A stretch of 64,000 nt of DNA from Bacteroidota bacterium (GCA_014382445.1 JACNJS010000010.1:84198-148197), one strand, 5' to 3'; positions 26,169 to 36,106 are shown, counted from the first letter of the stretch. Notes: a model not told the origin generated them from the sequence alone. Numbers and translations are program-made.

Positions 26169-28136
26169 ATGAAAAAATTAACAGTTTTACAAATAATACT
26201 TATTTCGTTTATTGGCAATACGTTGGGTCAGGATGTAGATTGTAATTATAAAAAGCCTCACCAGGCCGACCAATGGATTTTTGGGAATAAAGCCAATGTT
26301 GATTTTACCCAAACTCTACCAAACGCAAATCCTACCACAAATAATTTTAATACCCCCTATGGTGTATCTTCAATTTCAGACGAAAATGGTAATTTATTGT
26401 TCTTTACCAACGGTATTGATGTTTGGAATAAGGGCATGTTTAAAATGGAAAACGGCAGCGGACTTAATGGCAACAATTTTGCAAGCCAGTCGTCAATAAT
26501 AATACCACATTTTGGTAATAGTATGCAGTATTTTATTTTTACTATCGACATGTTTATTAACCCTATATATGTTGATGGAGTTAATTATTCGATTGTTGAT
26601 TTTTCATATAATGATTATGGAGCCGTAACCAGTAAAAACAATTTGTTATTTACTGAAAACTCACAAAAGGTTTGCGCTGTTAAACATGCAAATGGACGTG
26701 ATTACTGGGTGATATTCCATGGTTTTGGACCCAACAAGGGAAATAATTTTTATTCATACCTGATCGATATATCGGGTGTTGTAACAAACCCGGTAGTTAG
26801 TAGTGTTGGATCCACTCACTCCGGGGATATTAATAATCAGCGCGGTTATATGAAAGCTTCTTCTAATGGCAATAAAATTGGCCTTGTATTGCCAGTTGAA
26901 GGTATTGTTGAGTTATTGGATTTTGATAAGGCAACAGGTCTTATATCCAACCCTGTAAGCAGCAACCAAGGATCATTTTATTATCCCTCAGGGATTGAGT
27001 TTTCACCCGATAATTCAAAACTTTATGTAACAACATCGCCATTGTTAAGCGATTCAAGTTATTTGTATCAGTTTGATATTACCAGCAGCCAACCCTTTAC
27101 AAATCCTGTAGTTATTAATAGTTTTTATTTCAGTACTATTTTTACATCACTTGCTGATAGTTTAATGCAGGCCATTCAACTAAGTGTTGATGGTAAAATT
27201 TATGTTAGCAAATCAACACGGGGTAACACGATGGGCAAACCCAATTTAGGCGTTATTTATAACCCCGACCGGCCGGGTGTAGCGTGTAATTACAATGAAT
27301 TAAACGGCGTATCCAACAATGGTTTTTACCTTAATGGAGGCACAGGTTTGTCGGGTTTACCCGACTTTGTTGCCGATTTCCTCAATATACCACATTTCTG
27401 TTATTTCAACCAATGTTATAACGATACCACTGATTTTGAAATACGCAACACGGCAAACATTTTCCCATCATGGGACTTTAAAGACACAGGCGGCACAAGT
27501 TTTCTGGCCGATCCGATGAAACCAAAACATATTTTTAGTGAGCCTGGAAACTATGCTGTAGAGCTAACTGAAACTTATGAAGGAATTGATTATCTCTTTA
27601 CTGAAAATGTGATAATCAATCCTTTGCCCGGTGTTGATATTGGTTTGGGATACGACACAATTTATATTCTGCCAAATTCATCAATCAGACTGGACGCTGG
27701 TGATGGGCTTGATATTTATTCATGGATACCAGCAGGAAGCTATACCCGTTACTTTGATGTAACCGAGGAAGGTTTATACACAGTTACGGTGACTGATACT
27801 AATTGTTGCTCAAATACTGACAATGTTTACGTCAAATTTGCAAATTTAGCGTATCCCACAGCTTTTAAACCCTCAAGTAGTATTGCTGAAAACCAAAACT
27901 TCACTGTTAGAGGTAATGTTGGAGCCATTGCAGAATACCAACTTCATATTTTTAACCGATGGGGTCAGCTTATTTTCGAATCAGATGATCCTACACTAGG
28001 TTGGGACGGTAACCACAAAGGTTCACCTGCACCTATGGGCACCTATGTGTATTCTTCGGTTTTCACAAGCTTTGAGAGCGGAATCCAATCGAGTATTGAT
28101 ATTAAAAATACCGGAACAGTTACGCTGATCAGGTAA
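26169..28136 (+). CDS. T9SS type B sorting-domain protein with propeller-like N-terminal region and PKD domain
   Basis: The ATG at 26169 is chosen over 26121 because it gives a standard signal peptide (MKKLTVLQIILISFIGNTLG) and avoids overlap with the preceding gene, yielding 655 residues. The N-terminal ~400 residues (WIFGNKANVDF ... GIDVWNKGM ... IEFSPDNSKLYVTTS) look like a beta-propeller with YVTN-like repeats. A PKD-like segment follows (IFSEPGNYAVELTE), and the C-terminal ~85 residues are the gliding-motility-associated CTD (YPTAFKPSS ... LHIFNRWGQLIFES ... GWDGNHKG ... GTYVYS). It is thus exported by T9SS; adhesion or surface structure is the likely role. Confidence 0.83.
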   Translation: MKKLTVLQIILISFIGNTLGQDVDCNYKKPHQADQWIFGNKANVDFTQTLPNANPTTNNFNTPYGVSSISDENGNLLFFTNGIDVWNKGMFKMENGSGLNGNNFASQSSIIIPHFGNSMQYFIFTIDMFINPIYVDGVNYSIVDFSYNDYGAVTSKNNLLFTENSQKVCAVKHANGRDYWVIFHGFGPNKGNNFYSYLIDISGVVTNPVVSSVGSTHSGDINNQRGYMKASSNGNKIGLVLPVEGIVELLDFDKATGLISNPVSSNQGSFYYPSGIEFSPDNSKLYVTTSPLLSDSSYLYQFDITSSQPFTNPVVINSFYFSTIFTSLADSLMQAIQLSVDGKIYVSKSTRGNTMGKPNLGVIYNPDRPGVACNYNELNGVSNNGFYLNGGTGLSGLPDFVADFLNIPHFCYFNQCYNDTTDFEIRNTANIFPSWDFKDTGGTSFLADPMKPKHIFSEPGNYAVELTETYEGIDYLFTENVIINPLPGVDIGLGYDTIYILPNSSIRLDAGDGLDIYSWIPAGSYTRYFDVTEEGLYTVTVTDTNCCSNTDNVYVKFANLAYPTAFKPSSSIAENQNFTVRGNVGAIAEYQLHIFNRWGQLIFESDDPTLGWDGNHKGSPAPMGTYVYSSVFTSFESGIQSSIDIKNTGTVTLIR

Positions 28137-28247
28137 TCAAAGTACAGGGGTTAAAAGGGTATTGGTATAGAGGTTATACCCAAATTAGGTTTATAAGAAA
28201 TAAGCTGATTAGTTTATTACAGATTAGTAACTAATAATTTACAAACT

Positions 28248-30386
28248 TTGAATCCATTCGCTTTACAAATAGCAACAGAGATCAATGTTGCCGACTGGCA
28301 GGTTAGCAATGCTATCGAGCTTATTGAAAATGGAGCAACAGTTCCATTCATAGCACGGTATCGCAAAGAAAAAACAGGAGAACTTATCGACATCGAACTT
28401 CTCGAAATCCAAAAGCTGTACAACAAGCATCTCCTGCTTGAAGAAAGGAAAAAGGTTGTATTAAAATCGCTTGGAGATCAGGGTTTAATTACAAACGAGC
28501 TTATTGAGCATATTAAGGGTGCTGCAACAATGAATGAGGTTGAAGATATTTATTTGCCTTTTAAACCCAAACGACTAACCAGAGCAGTTAAAGCACGTAA
28601 CAAAGGACTGGAACCTCTGGCAAAAATGATAATGTCGGAAACTATTAACAATGTTGCAGAGGTTGCCCAGAGATATGTAAGCGCAAAAACTGACGTTAAG
28701 GATATTGAAGAAGCACTTAGCGGTGCACGCGACATTATTGCCGAATGGATAAGTGAGAACCAATGGGTTCGTCAAAAATTGCGATCTCTATTCGAAAGAG
28801 ATAGCACATTAATTTCAAAACAAGTAAAAGGAAAAGAAGTTGAAGGTGAAAAATTTAGTGCATGGTTTGATTGGCAGGAAAGCGCAAAAAAAGCACCATC
28901 CCACAGAATACTGGCAATGTTCAGAGGCGAAAAAGAGGGTATATTAAAACTCAAGATCGAACCCGATCATATGACGGCCATCGAAATGCTTAACTCACGA
29001 ATGCTAAAAACCAACAATGAATCTTCGGAGCAAAAAGAGATTGCAATTATTGATTCGGTAAAAAGATTATTGTTCCCCTCGCTGGAAACTGAAATTCGTG
29101 CAAATCTAAAAGAAAAAGCTGACGAAGCATCAATTAAAGTATTTTCAGATAACCTTCAGCAGTTGCTGCTTGCACCACCTATGAGCCAAAAACGGGTTCT
29201 CGCTATTGATCCCGGATTTCGAACAGGTTGTAAAATAGTATGTCTTGACAAAAGCGGTAAACTTTTGCATAACGACACAATTTATCCACATCCGCCCCAG
29301 CGTGAAACAACAATGGCAATAAAAAAGATTAATAATCTTGTTGATTCGTACAACATTGAAGCCATTGCAATAGGGAATGGTACTGCAGGTAGGGAAACAG
29401 AACTTTTGATTGAACGGGTTAAATTTAACCGGGATGTTATAGCGGTTTCTGTAAACGAAGATGGTGCTTCTGTTTACTCAGCTTCAGCAACTGCGCGTGA
29501 AGAGTTTCACGAATATGATGTAACCGTAAGAGGTGCTGTATCGATTGGCAGAAGATTACTGGACCCGCTAGCTGAACTCGTGAAAATTGAGCCAAGATCA
29601 ATAGGAGTAGGTCAATACCAACATGATGTGAATCAAAAATTACTAAAGCAAAGTTTACAATCTACAGTTGAATTGTGCGTAAATAAAGTTGGTGTAGATT
29701 TGAATACAGCCAGTAAGGAGTTACTTACACATGTTTCAGGATTAGGACCTAAGCTTGCAGTCCAAATTATTGAATATAGAAATCAAAATGGAAATTTTAA
29801 TAACCGCGAAGAATTAAAAAAAGTAAACGGTGTAGGCGATAAAGCCTTTCAGCAGGCAGCCGGTTTTCTGAGGATAAAAAATGGCGACAATGTTCTTGAT
29901 TCCACAGCAGTACATCCCGAGCATTACTATACTGTTAAACATATTGCAAAAAAACGTGGCGTTACGCTTAACGAACTAATAGGTGACAAACAACTTCGTT
30001 CGACAATAAAACTTAATGAGTTTGTTACTGACGACACAGGGCTGATGACTTTGCACGATATACTAAACGAACTTGAAAAACCGGGAAGAGACCCGAGAAA
30101 AAAATTCACCACTTTTAAATTTGATAGTAATATCAAGCAAATTACTGACCTAAGAGCGGGCATGATATTACCCGGTATTGTAACAAATATCACTGCTTTT
30201 GGAGCCTTTGTTGATCTGGGTGTACATGAGTCAGCTTTGGTACATAAAAGCCAGATTGCGAATGAGTTTGTTTCAAATCCTGCTGATCATCTGCGTATTA
30301 ACCAACATGTTACGGTAAAAGTACTCGAAGTTGATACCGAAAGGAAAAGGATCGGACTAACTATGAAGGATGTGGAGCAGGTTTAA
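28248..30386 (+). CDS. tex: Tex-family RNA-binding transcriptional accessory protein
   Basis: A 712-residue cytoplasmic protein, full length for Tex. It starts with TTG at 28248: no ATG lies between the upstream in-frame stop at 28206 and the conserved N-terminus (NGATVPFIARYRKEKTGELID). Domains in order are N-terminal helical Tex region, YqgF/RNase H-like (~315-440, LAIDPGFRTGCKI ... IAIGNGTAGRETE), helix-hairpin-helix (~480-550, TASKELLTHVSGLGPKLA) and S1 RNA-binding at ~640-708 (GMILPGIVTNITAFGAFVDLGVHESALVH). Tex binds nucleic acid and affects transcription. Its stop shares a TTAA with the stop of the convergent rnhB. Confidence 0.95.
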   Translation: MNPFALQIATEINVADWQVSNAIELIENGATVPFIARYRKEKTGELIDIELLEIQKLYNKHLLLEERKKVVLKSLGDQGLITNELIEHIKGAATMNEVEDIYLPFKPKRLTRAVKARNKGLEPLAKMIMSETINNVAEVAQRYVSAKTDVKDIEEALSGARDIIAEWISENQWVRQKLRSLFERDSTLISKQVKGKEVEGEKFSAWFDWQESAKKAPSHRILAMFRGEKEGILKLKIEPDHMTAIEMLNSRMLKTNNESSEQKEIAIIDSVKRLLFPSLETEIRANLKEKADEASIKVFSDNLQQLLLAPPMSQKRVLAIDPGFRTGCKIVCLDKSGKLLHNDTIYPHPPQRETTMAIKKINNLVDSYNIEAIAIGNGTAGRETELLIERVKFNRDVIAVSVNEDGASVYSASATAREEFHEYDVTVRGAVSIGRRLLDPLAELVKIEPRSIGVGQYQHDVNQKLLKQSLQSTVELCVNKVGVDLNTASKELLTHVSGLGPKLAVQIIEYRNQNGNFNNREELKKVNGVGDKAFQQAAGFLRIKNGDNVLDSTAVHPEHYYTVKHIAKKRGVTLNELIGDKQLRSTIKLNEFVTDDTGLMTLHDILNELEKPGRDPRKKFTTFKFDSNIKQITDLRAGMILPGIVTNITAFGAFVDLGVHESALVHKSQIANEFVSNPADHLRINQHVTVKVLEVDTERKRIGLTMKDVEQV

Positions 30387-30979
30387 AAATCAAGTTTCAG
30401 CTGTAAGTTATAGTTAAATGTTTTGCGATGGTATGGTGTAATTCCATGTTCCTGGATAGCAAGTTTGTGTTGCATTGTTGGATAACCTTTATTTGTGTTC
30501 CAATAGTACTGGGGATGACTTTCATGAGCCTTTATCATATAATCATCACGATAGGTTTTTGCCAGTATGGAAGCAGCCGCAATTGATAAAAACTTTCCAT
30601 CCCCTTTTACAATGCAGTGATGCGGAACATTATTATATGGTTTAAACCGGTTACCATCAATAAGCAAGAGTTCAGGTTGGATTTTTAGTTGATCGAGTGC
30701 CAGATGCATAGAAAAAATTGAAGCATTAAGGATGTTAACAGCATCAATTTCAGCTGGAGAATATGAAGCGATTGCCCAGGCTAACGCATCTTTCTCAATT
30801 TCTATTCTTAGCTTATATCTTGTTGCTCCATTTAGTTTTTTTGAATCGTTAAGGAGTTGGTTTTGATAACCTGCTGGTAGAATTACAGCGGCTGCAAATA
30901 CCGGGCCGGCAAGGCATCCCCTACCCGCTTCATCGCAACCTGCTTCAATATAATCATCTGTAAAACTGCTTTTTAGCAT
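30383..30979 (-). CDS. rnhB: Ribonuclease HII
   Basis: A 198-residue enzyme that cleaves RNA in RNA-DNA hybrids and single misincorporated ribonucleotides. The first active-site residues are in GCDEAGRGCLAGPV (Asp16, Glu17), followed by NDSKKL, LLIDG with another acidic residue, and AAASILAKTYRDDYM. It lies at the end of the minus-strand operon headed by the M23 peptidase gene and overlaps the tex stop by four bases. Confidence 0.96.
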   Translation of the reverse strand: MLKSSFTDDYIEAGCDEAGRGCLAGPVFAAAVILPAGYQNQLLNDSKKLNGATRYKLRIEIEKDALAWAIASYSPAEIDAVNILNASIFSMHLALDQLKIQPELLLIDGNRFKPYNNVPHHCIVKGDGKFLSIAAASILAKTYRDDYMIKAHESHPQYYWNTNKGYPTMQHKLAIQEHGITPYHRKTFNYNLQLKLDF

Positions 30980-31018
30980 TGATTAAAAAATTATTAATAA
31001 ACAATGTGCTGTTCACTA

Positions 31019-32014
31019 TTATAAACTCAAAATAGCTGTGTATAAGAGATATAAATATTGATTTAAAATTATAAGAATTGTAACTAACGTAAATGGTAAA
31101 TCGTACCAAAACGTTTTTTTAATGCAACTAAGCCAATGTCCCATTATAAGTGCTGCAGGAATACTAAGCAAGAGTGTTGATACTAGTGATTTATCAAAGA
31201 AAAGCAAGATCAGAAAAGCAATAACAGCATAGAATAAATTAATCATCAAATTCCTGCGCAGGTTAATATTTTTTTCAGTAAGTCGGCCCGCAATACCAAA
31301 TGCAGAGATAATAATTATAGTAAGCAAAATTACAGATATGATAATCTCAACGGGATCGGTAATTAGTACCGGTGCAATATCAATTTTTAATATATTAAAA
31401 AGCAAATACGAATCCTCAAGCAGATTATCACTTACAAAAAACCAGGTTAGAACAAAAACGTAAGGTAGGAGAATTCCAATTAACGTAACTGCGAAATTTC
31501 TCCAGGTTACTACCCGATGAATAATAATTGAAACCCAGATAGTTGCTATGAAAAACACTAAAGGTGAATAAAAAAGAGATGCTATACCCAGCAAAAAAGA
31601 GGCATTAAAAACTACAGGGATTTTATTAGTCACGTAAGGAAGCCGCATTAGGTTGTTCAAAACAAAAATTAATATGAAATTAATCCATATTACTGGGTTA
31701 TTATGAAATTCTCCAACCAAAGAGCTTGTTAATAATATGTAAAGCAGAGCAATCAGAGTGCTTATCTTTCCGCTTAAGCCATTATCAATTGCAAACTTGT
31801 TAAGTAAAAATGCTGTTATTAAGGTTATTATGAAAGAAGTTATGGTTTGTATATAAATATTTTGAGCTGTAAGTAGTGTAATTTGATTAAATGCATAGCT
31901 CGAAATTCCGCTATAATAAACCGGAAAAAGAATTGAAGGCATCCATATTATTATAGCCAATAGTAGCAACCATATATATCTCGATAAATATCCGGTGCTA
32001 AAATAACTTATCAT
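31019..32014 (-). CDS. Polytopic membrane protein, DUF6427-like
   Basis: A 331-residue protein with about ten hydrophobic segments and few charges. The layout (SYFSTGY start, LNNLMRLPYVTNK middle, FWYDLPF near the end), length and position next to purD resemble the Bacteroidota-restricted DUF6427 family, which has no established function. It is 12 bases after purD in the same direction and 39 bases before rnhB. The family name is from memory of the pattern and should be treated as tentative. Confidence 0.65.
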   Translation of the reverse strand: MISYFSTGYLSRYIWLLLLAIIIWMPSILFPVYYSGISSYAFNQITLLTAQNIYIQTITSFIITLITAFLLNKFAIDNGLSGKISTLIALLYILLTSSLVGEFHNNPVIWINFILIFVLNNLMRLPYVTNKIPVVFNASFLLGIASLFYSPLVFFIATIWVSIIIHRVVTWRNFAVTLIGILLPYVFVLTWFFVSDNLLEDSYLLFNILKIDIAPVLITDPVEIIISVILLTIIIISAFGIAGRLTEKNINLRRNLMINLFYAVIAFLILLFFDKSLVSTLLLSIPAALIMGHWLSCIKKTFWYDLPFTLVTILIILNQYLYLLYTAILSL

Positions 32015-32026
32015 CTTAAATTTGCA

Positions 32027-33307
32027 TTATTCAAGGTCAAACCCAATATCTCGCCGTACATATTTAGCATCGAAGTCAATCAAATCAACATTTGAGTAAG
32101 CTAGATCAAGTGCACTACTTAAACTATCTCCAAAAGAAGTAACTGCCAGTACACGCCCTCCATTAGTCTTAACAGAATTATTATCAATATCGCGTGCAGT
32201 TCCGGCATGAAATACAATGCAATTATTAACATTGTCGAGTCCGCTAATCACTTTACCTTTATCATAATTACCAGGATAACCTCCTGACACCAACATTATT
32301 GAGGCAGCTGTGCGCGTATCAAACTCTATTTCAACTGTACTAAGTGAACCCTGAGCAGTCGCTTCAAATAAGTCAACTAAATCCGTACTAATACGAGGGA
32401 TAACCGACTCAGCTTCCGGATCTCCCATCCTGCAATTATACTCAATTACATAAGGGTTGCCTTCAACATTAATCAATCCAAAGAATATAAAACCTTTGTA
32501 ATCGATTCCATCGCAGGCAATTCCTTCAACAGTAGGTATAATAATTCGGCTCTCTACTTTTTTCATAAACTCGCTGTTGGCAAATGAAACAGGTGATACT
32601 GAACCCATCCCTCCGGTATTTAATCCGGTGTCAGCTTCTCCAATACGTTTATAATCCTTTGCCTCCGGCAGAATAACATATCCCTTCCCATCAGTAAGGA
32701 CGAAAACCGAGAGCTCAATGCCACTCAAAAACTCCTCAATAACTACATGTGAGGAGGCTTCACCAAACTTCTGATCATTGATCATTGATGTTAGCTCATT
32801 TCTTGCATCTTCAATATTGTCAAGTATCAACACTCCTTTTCCGGCAGCAAGACCATCTGCTTTTAGCACGTATGGAGCTTTTAAGCTTTTCAGAAAATCA
32901 TATCCTTCATCAATATTAGATGAATTAAAAGTACGATACGCAGCCGTAGGAATATTGTTTTTGGCCATAAAATCCTTGGCAAACGACTTACTCCCTTCCA
33001 GCATGGCACCAGCCTTAGATGGACCTATTACCGGAATATCTTTTAATACGGAATCATTAATAAAGTAATCGTAAATACCAGCTACTAAAGGAGCCTCCGG
33101 GCCAACAATAACCATATCAATATCTTTTTCAACAACTAGTGTTTTTATACTATTGAAATCATTTAGATCTACAGGTATGTTAGTACCAACATTTCCTGTA
33201 CCAGCGTTTCCGGGAGCAATAAAAATACTATTCACCTTTGGACTCTGAGCTACTTTCCATGCAATAGCATGTTCTCTTCCACCACCACCAAGTATAAGTA
33301 TGTTCAT
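32027..33307 (-). CDS. purD: Phosphoribosylamine-glycine ligase (GAR synthetase)
   Basis: A 426-residue ATP-grasp enzyme for the second step of purine synthesis: phosphoribosylamine + glycine + ATP to GAR. The N-terminus is MNILILGGGGREHAIAWK; later come GPEAPLVAGI, GPSKAGAMLEGSKSFAK, LKADGLAAGKGV, NTGGMGSVSP and YNCRMGDPEAE, all PurD hallmarks. It is flanked 11 bases upstream by the glycosyltransferase gene and 12 bases downstream by the membrane protein gene, so it is part of the same transcript. Confidence 0.97.
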   Translation of the reverse strand: MNILILGGGGREHAIAWKVAQSPKVNSIFIAPGNAGTGNVGTNIPVDLNDFNSIKTLVVEKDIDMVIVGPEAPLVAGIYDYFINDSVLKDIPVIGPSKAGAMLEGSKSFAKDFMAKNNIPTAAYRTFNSSNIDEGYDFLKSLKAPYVLKADGLAAGKGVLILDNIEDARNELTSMINDQKFGEASSHVVIEEFLSGIELSVFVLTDGKGYVILPEAKDYKRIGEADTGLNTGGMGSVSPVSFANSEFMKKVESRIIIPTVEGIACDGIDYKGFIFFGLINVEGNPYVIEYNCRMGDPEAESVIPRISTDLVDLFEATAQGSLSTVEIEFDTRTAASIMLVSGGYPGNYDKGKVISGLDNVNNCIVFHAGTARDIDNNSVKTNGGRVLAVTSFGDSLSSALDLAYSNVDLIDFDAKYVRRDIGFDLE

Positions 33308-33318
33308 TTAAATATGAT

Positions 33319-34455
33319 TTATTTGTTGGGTTTAAAAATTATTTTTTCTATCGAATTCCACACATTTTCTGCTGTCCTTTCCCATGAAAAATCATTTCTT
33401 CGCAATTTACCTTTTTCAACAAGAGCAACTGCCAGTTCTTTGTCACTGGAAACTTTGTGCATAGCTTCGGTTATTTGTTCTACACTTTCAGGATCAACTA
33501 ACAGGGCAGCATTACCTGCTATTTCGGGCATTGATGTAACGTTAGATGTTATTACAGGTACTTCGGCATTAAAAGCCTCTATAATTGGGATACCAAAACC
33601 TTCAAAAAAAGAAGTATAAACAAGGGCAACAGAAGATCCGATAACCTTGCTAAGGTTTTCAGGTTCGAGTCGTCCGGTAAAAATAACATCCGCTTTATGT
33701 TTCATTTTTTCATGAGCCGATTTAATATCTCTGGTCCAGTACATTTTTTCACCAACCACTACAAATTTAATATTAGTTCGGTAGTTAGTTTTAAAACTAT
33801 CAAAAGCCCGAAATATATTTCTTAAGTTTTTCCTTGGGTTAAGTGCTCCCACAAAAACAAAATAATCACATCCTTGAGAGTATTTCTTCCTGGTTTGTTC
33901 CTTTTCTTCTTCAGAAACTGGCTTAAAGTTATCGCCTGAGCCATTGTAAACAACATCAATTTTTTCAGGATCAATTCCATATTGCTCAACAATGTCTTGT
34001 TTCGAGAATTCAGATACTGTTGCTATCCGTTTTGCTTTTTTAGTATATCGGGGAGTAAAATACTTGTAATATTTGCGCCAGATAAACGACATATGCTCCG
34101 GAAAATGCTCAAAATTAAGATCGTGAATAATTAGTAAATCGGGGTATTTAGAGGATAGCGAAAGAAAAGCATCAGGCGAAATAAATATGTCGGGGTTGAT
34201 TTTCTTTAATACGCGGGGAATTGATATCTCATACCAAATATAATGTAATAATGGATGACGGGCAGGAGGACCTACAACAATTGGAGTTATATTATCGGCA
34301 AATACAAATTCACTATTATATTTTCTATCGAAAATAAAATAAAATTCGTGCTCTGGGTGTGATACTACTATCCGCTTAAGCGATTCACATGTGAACCAAC
34401 CTATTCCCTCCAGCTTGTTCTTGAGCAACAACCTTGTATTTACAGCAATTTTCAA
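33319..34455 (-). CDS. Glycosyltransferase family 1 / GT4-type
   Basis: A 378-residue GT-B fold enzyme starting at TTG (34455). The N-terminus MKIAVNTRLLLKNKLEGIGWFT is typical of this group, so the rare start is credible. The acceptor half covers ~1-180; the donor half has FVGALNPRKNL (~203-213), VFTGRLEPENL, EGFGIPIIEAFNAEVPVITSNVTSMPEIAG and ALLVDPES. The E-x7-E motif (EGFGIPIIE) is the retaining GT4 mark. It probably adds a hexose to a cell-envelope glycan in the cytoplasm; donor and acceptor unknown. PAP2 phosphatase gene lies 15 bases upstream. Confidence 0.87.
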   Translation of the reverse strand: MKIAVNTRLLLKNKLEGIGWFTCESLKRIVVSHPEHEFYFIFDRKYNSEFVFADNITPIVVGPPARHPLLHYIWYEISIPRVLKKINPDIFISPDAFLSLSSKYPDLLIIHDLNFEHFPEHMSFIWRKYYKYFTPRYTKKAKRIATVSEFSKQDIVEQYGIDPEKIDVVYNGSGDNFKPVSEEEKEQTRKKYSQGCDYFVFVGALNPRKNLRNIFRAFDSFKTNYRTNIKFVVVGEKMYWTRDIKSAHEKMKHKADVIFTGRLEPENLSKVIGSSVALVYTSFFEGFGIPIIEAFNAEVPVITSNVTSMPEIAGNAALLVDPESVEQITEAMHKVSSDKELAVALVEKGKLRRNDFSWERTAENVWNSIEKIIFKPNK

Positions 34456-34470
34456 TCCTTTTCCTAAATG

Positions 34471-35037
34471 TTAACGCGGCAAATATACCTCAGTTACTTT
34501 AAAAAGATAATAACCACCAATACCTATTATGCTTCCAACTAAAGAACCGGCAATCACATCTGAAGGATAATGTACTCCCAGGTAAACCCTGCTGTAAATT
34601 ATTATTAAACCATAAAGAAGCATAACCGGCCAAATCCAACGATGTTTATCTTTCAAAAGGAATATTACTAAAATAGCAAATGAGAAACTGTTTGTTGCAT
34701 GTGATGAAATAAATCCAAACTTTCCACCACAAGGTTTAACCAGGTGCAATAATCCTGATAATTCATTATTATGACAAGGCCTTAACCTCTGAAAAATATT
34801 CTTAAATAAATGTACTGAAGTTTGATCGGCCACTAGCAGGGTCAATCCTATGATAATTAACACCAACCATGAATTACGTCTATAATCCTTTATAATAGTG
34901 TATAAAAGTATAAGATACAATGGAACCCAACCAAACTTTGAACTTGCAAACATCATTATGCCATCCAACACATGATTATATAATCCATTTATATTTAGCA
35001 GCAACTCCTTATCAAGCATCAATAACTGTTCGAGCAT
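34471..35037 (-). CDS. PAP2-family membrane phosphatase
   Basis: A 188-residue protein with about five membrane helices and the three-part acid-phosphatase motif: K-x6-RP (Lys79, Arg86, Pro87), SSHA (111-114, with His113) and SR-x5-H-x3-D (Ser149, Arg150, His156, Asp160). It dephosphorylates a lipid phosphate, possibly undecaprenyl pyrophosphate, phosphatidylglycerol phosphate or a similar substrate, on the outer face of the inner membrane. A glycosyltransferase follows, which favours a lipid-carrier role, but substrate cannot be fixed from motifs. Confidence 0.87.
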   Translation of the reverse strand: MLEQLLMLDKELLLNINGLYNHVLDGIMMFASSKFGWVPLYLILLYTIIKDYRRNSWLVLIIIGLTLLVADQTSVHLFKNIFQRLRPCHNNELSGLLHLVKPCGGKFGFISSHATNSFSFAILVIFLLKDKHRWIWPVMLLYGLIIIYSRVYLGVHYPSDVIAGSLVGSIIGIGGYYLFKVTEVYLPR

Positions 35038-35106
35038 TATTATTTGATTTTTAGAATTGGTAATTTAACACTAGGGTTACTTTCTTCGCTATTTACTTCT
35101 CAATCA

Positions 35107-35727
35107 TTACTCTCCGCCCAGAGCTTTCTTTTTCATTTCGTAATACTCAGTATTATAAGGATTACGCCGTATCATAATATCGATATATTGAAGTACTCTT
35201 TTGTTTTTCCCTTTGTTAATTAGCTTTTGCAATTTCTTAATGTAGTATTCATCGCTATTACACACATATCCGGGATTATCAGCTTCGAGAATAAGAAGTG
35301 CATCTTCGGTATTGGTTTCGGTACCTACTAATCTAAACTGAATCGGGACTTCAAATTTTGTATACTTTTCATCTTTACAAGTATTCCAATGTCCGGAGGT
35401 TTTACCGAAGAAAGATGATATTTCGTTATCAATGCCGTAGCCAAGAGGAGTTTTAATTCTGATATCGTAAACTTCACCTTCACAACTTACTCTGAACGAA
35501 ACAATTGCAATTCCAACTATACAATTCCCAATTGCCTGTGGAGGATAGGTTACATTTTGTAGAAATATTTTTTCAAAAGTATAATAACCTCCTTTAAATC
35601 TGTAATTTAGTAACTCTATAACATTATCCTTGCGCGCTTGCGAAATAGAATTTATTTCCTGACAAATTAAAGAATTACTAATTCCTACAAATAAGATAAT
35701 AACAACAAACAGAATGGTTTTCTTCAT
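35107..35727 (-). CDS. Exported protein with TonB C-terminal-like domain
   Basis: A 206-residue protein with a signal peptide (~1-22). Residues ~60-125 resemble the TonB C-terminal fold: a YPPQAI motif, then VGIAIVSFRVSCEGEVYDIRIKTPLGYGIDNEI. It lacks the transmembrane anchor plus Pro-rich spacer of true TonB, so it probably is a periplasmic TonB-C-like protein rather than an energy transducer. The C-terminal ~50 residues are helical and Lys-rich. Cotranscribed with merR-like gene 19 bases upstream; role unknown. Confidence 0.68.
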   Translation of the reverse strand: MKKTILFVVIILFVGISNSLICQEINSISQARKDNVIELLNYRFKGGYYTFEKIFLQNVTYPPQAIGNCIVGIAIVSFRVSCEGEVYDIRIKTPLGYGIDNEISSFFGKTSGHWNTCKDEKYTKFEVPIQFRLVGTETNTEDALLILEADNPGYVCNSDEYYIKKLQKLINKGKNKRVLQYIDIMIRRNPYNTEYYEMKKKALGGE

Positions 35728-35746
35728 TTTATTAAACTACAAATTT

Positions 35747-36094
35747 TCAAACAATGTTAATTTCATTTTTTTTATTAAGTATTTCTCTAATATCTACCAA
35801 CAATTCCCTTGTTCTCTTCAAAGTAACGATAACCTCAACTTTTTCTAATGAACTATTTTGCTTTCTATGAACAATATAATCTTTCACTCCTTGTATTGTC
35901 ATACCCTTTTCCTTTACAAGGTGGTGAATTAGCTCAAAATTATCAATATCCTTATTAGTGTAATATCTGGTGCCCTTATTATTTTTTTTTGGTTTGATAA
36001 AATCAAACTCCTGCTCCCAATATCTTATCAGAGATGTATTTACATTAAATTTATTAGCAACATCCCCTATTTTGAAATAAATTTTACTAGCCAT
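35747..36094 (-). CDS. MerR-family transcriptional regulator
   Basis: A short 115-residue regulator. The N-terminal winged helix-turn-helix is clear (KIGDVANKFNVNTSLIRYWEQEFDFIKPKKNNKGTRYYTNKDID, ~8-52) and is followed by a helical stretch (ELIHHLVKEKGMTIQGVKDYI). There is no cysteine for metal binding and no effector domain, in line with the M23-merR-like pairs common in Bacteroidota. It starts 12 bases after the M23 gene stop. Target unknown. Confidence 0.88.
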   Translation of the reverse strand: MASKIYFKIGDVANKFNVNTSLIRYWEQEFDFIKPKKNNKGTRYYTNKDIDNFELIHHLVKEKGMTIQGVKDYIVHRKQNSSLEKVEVIVTLKRTRELLVDIREILNKKNEINIV

Positions 36095-36106
36095 GAATCC
36101 TTAAGG

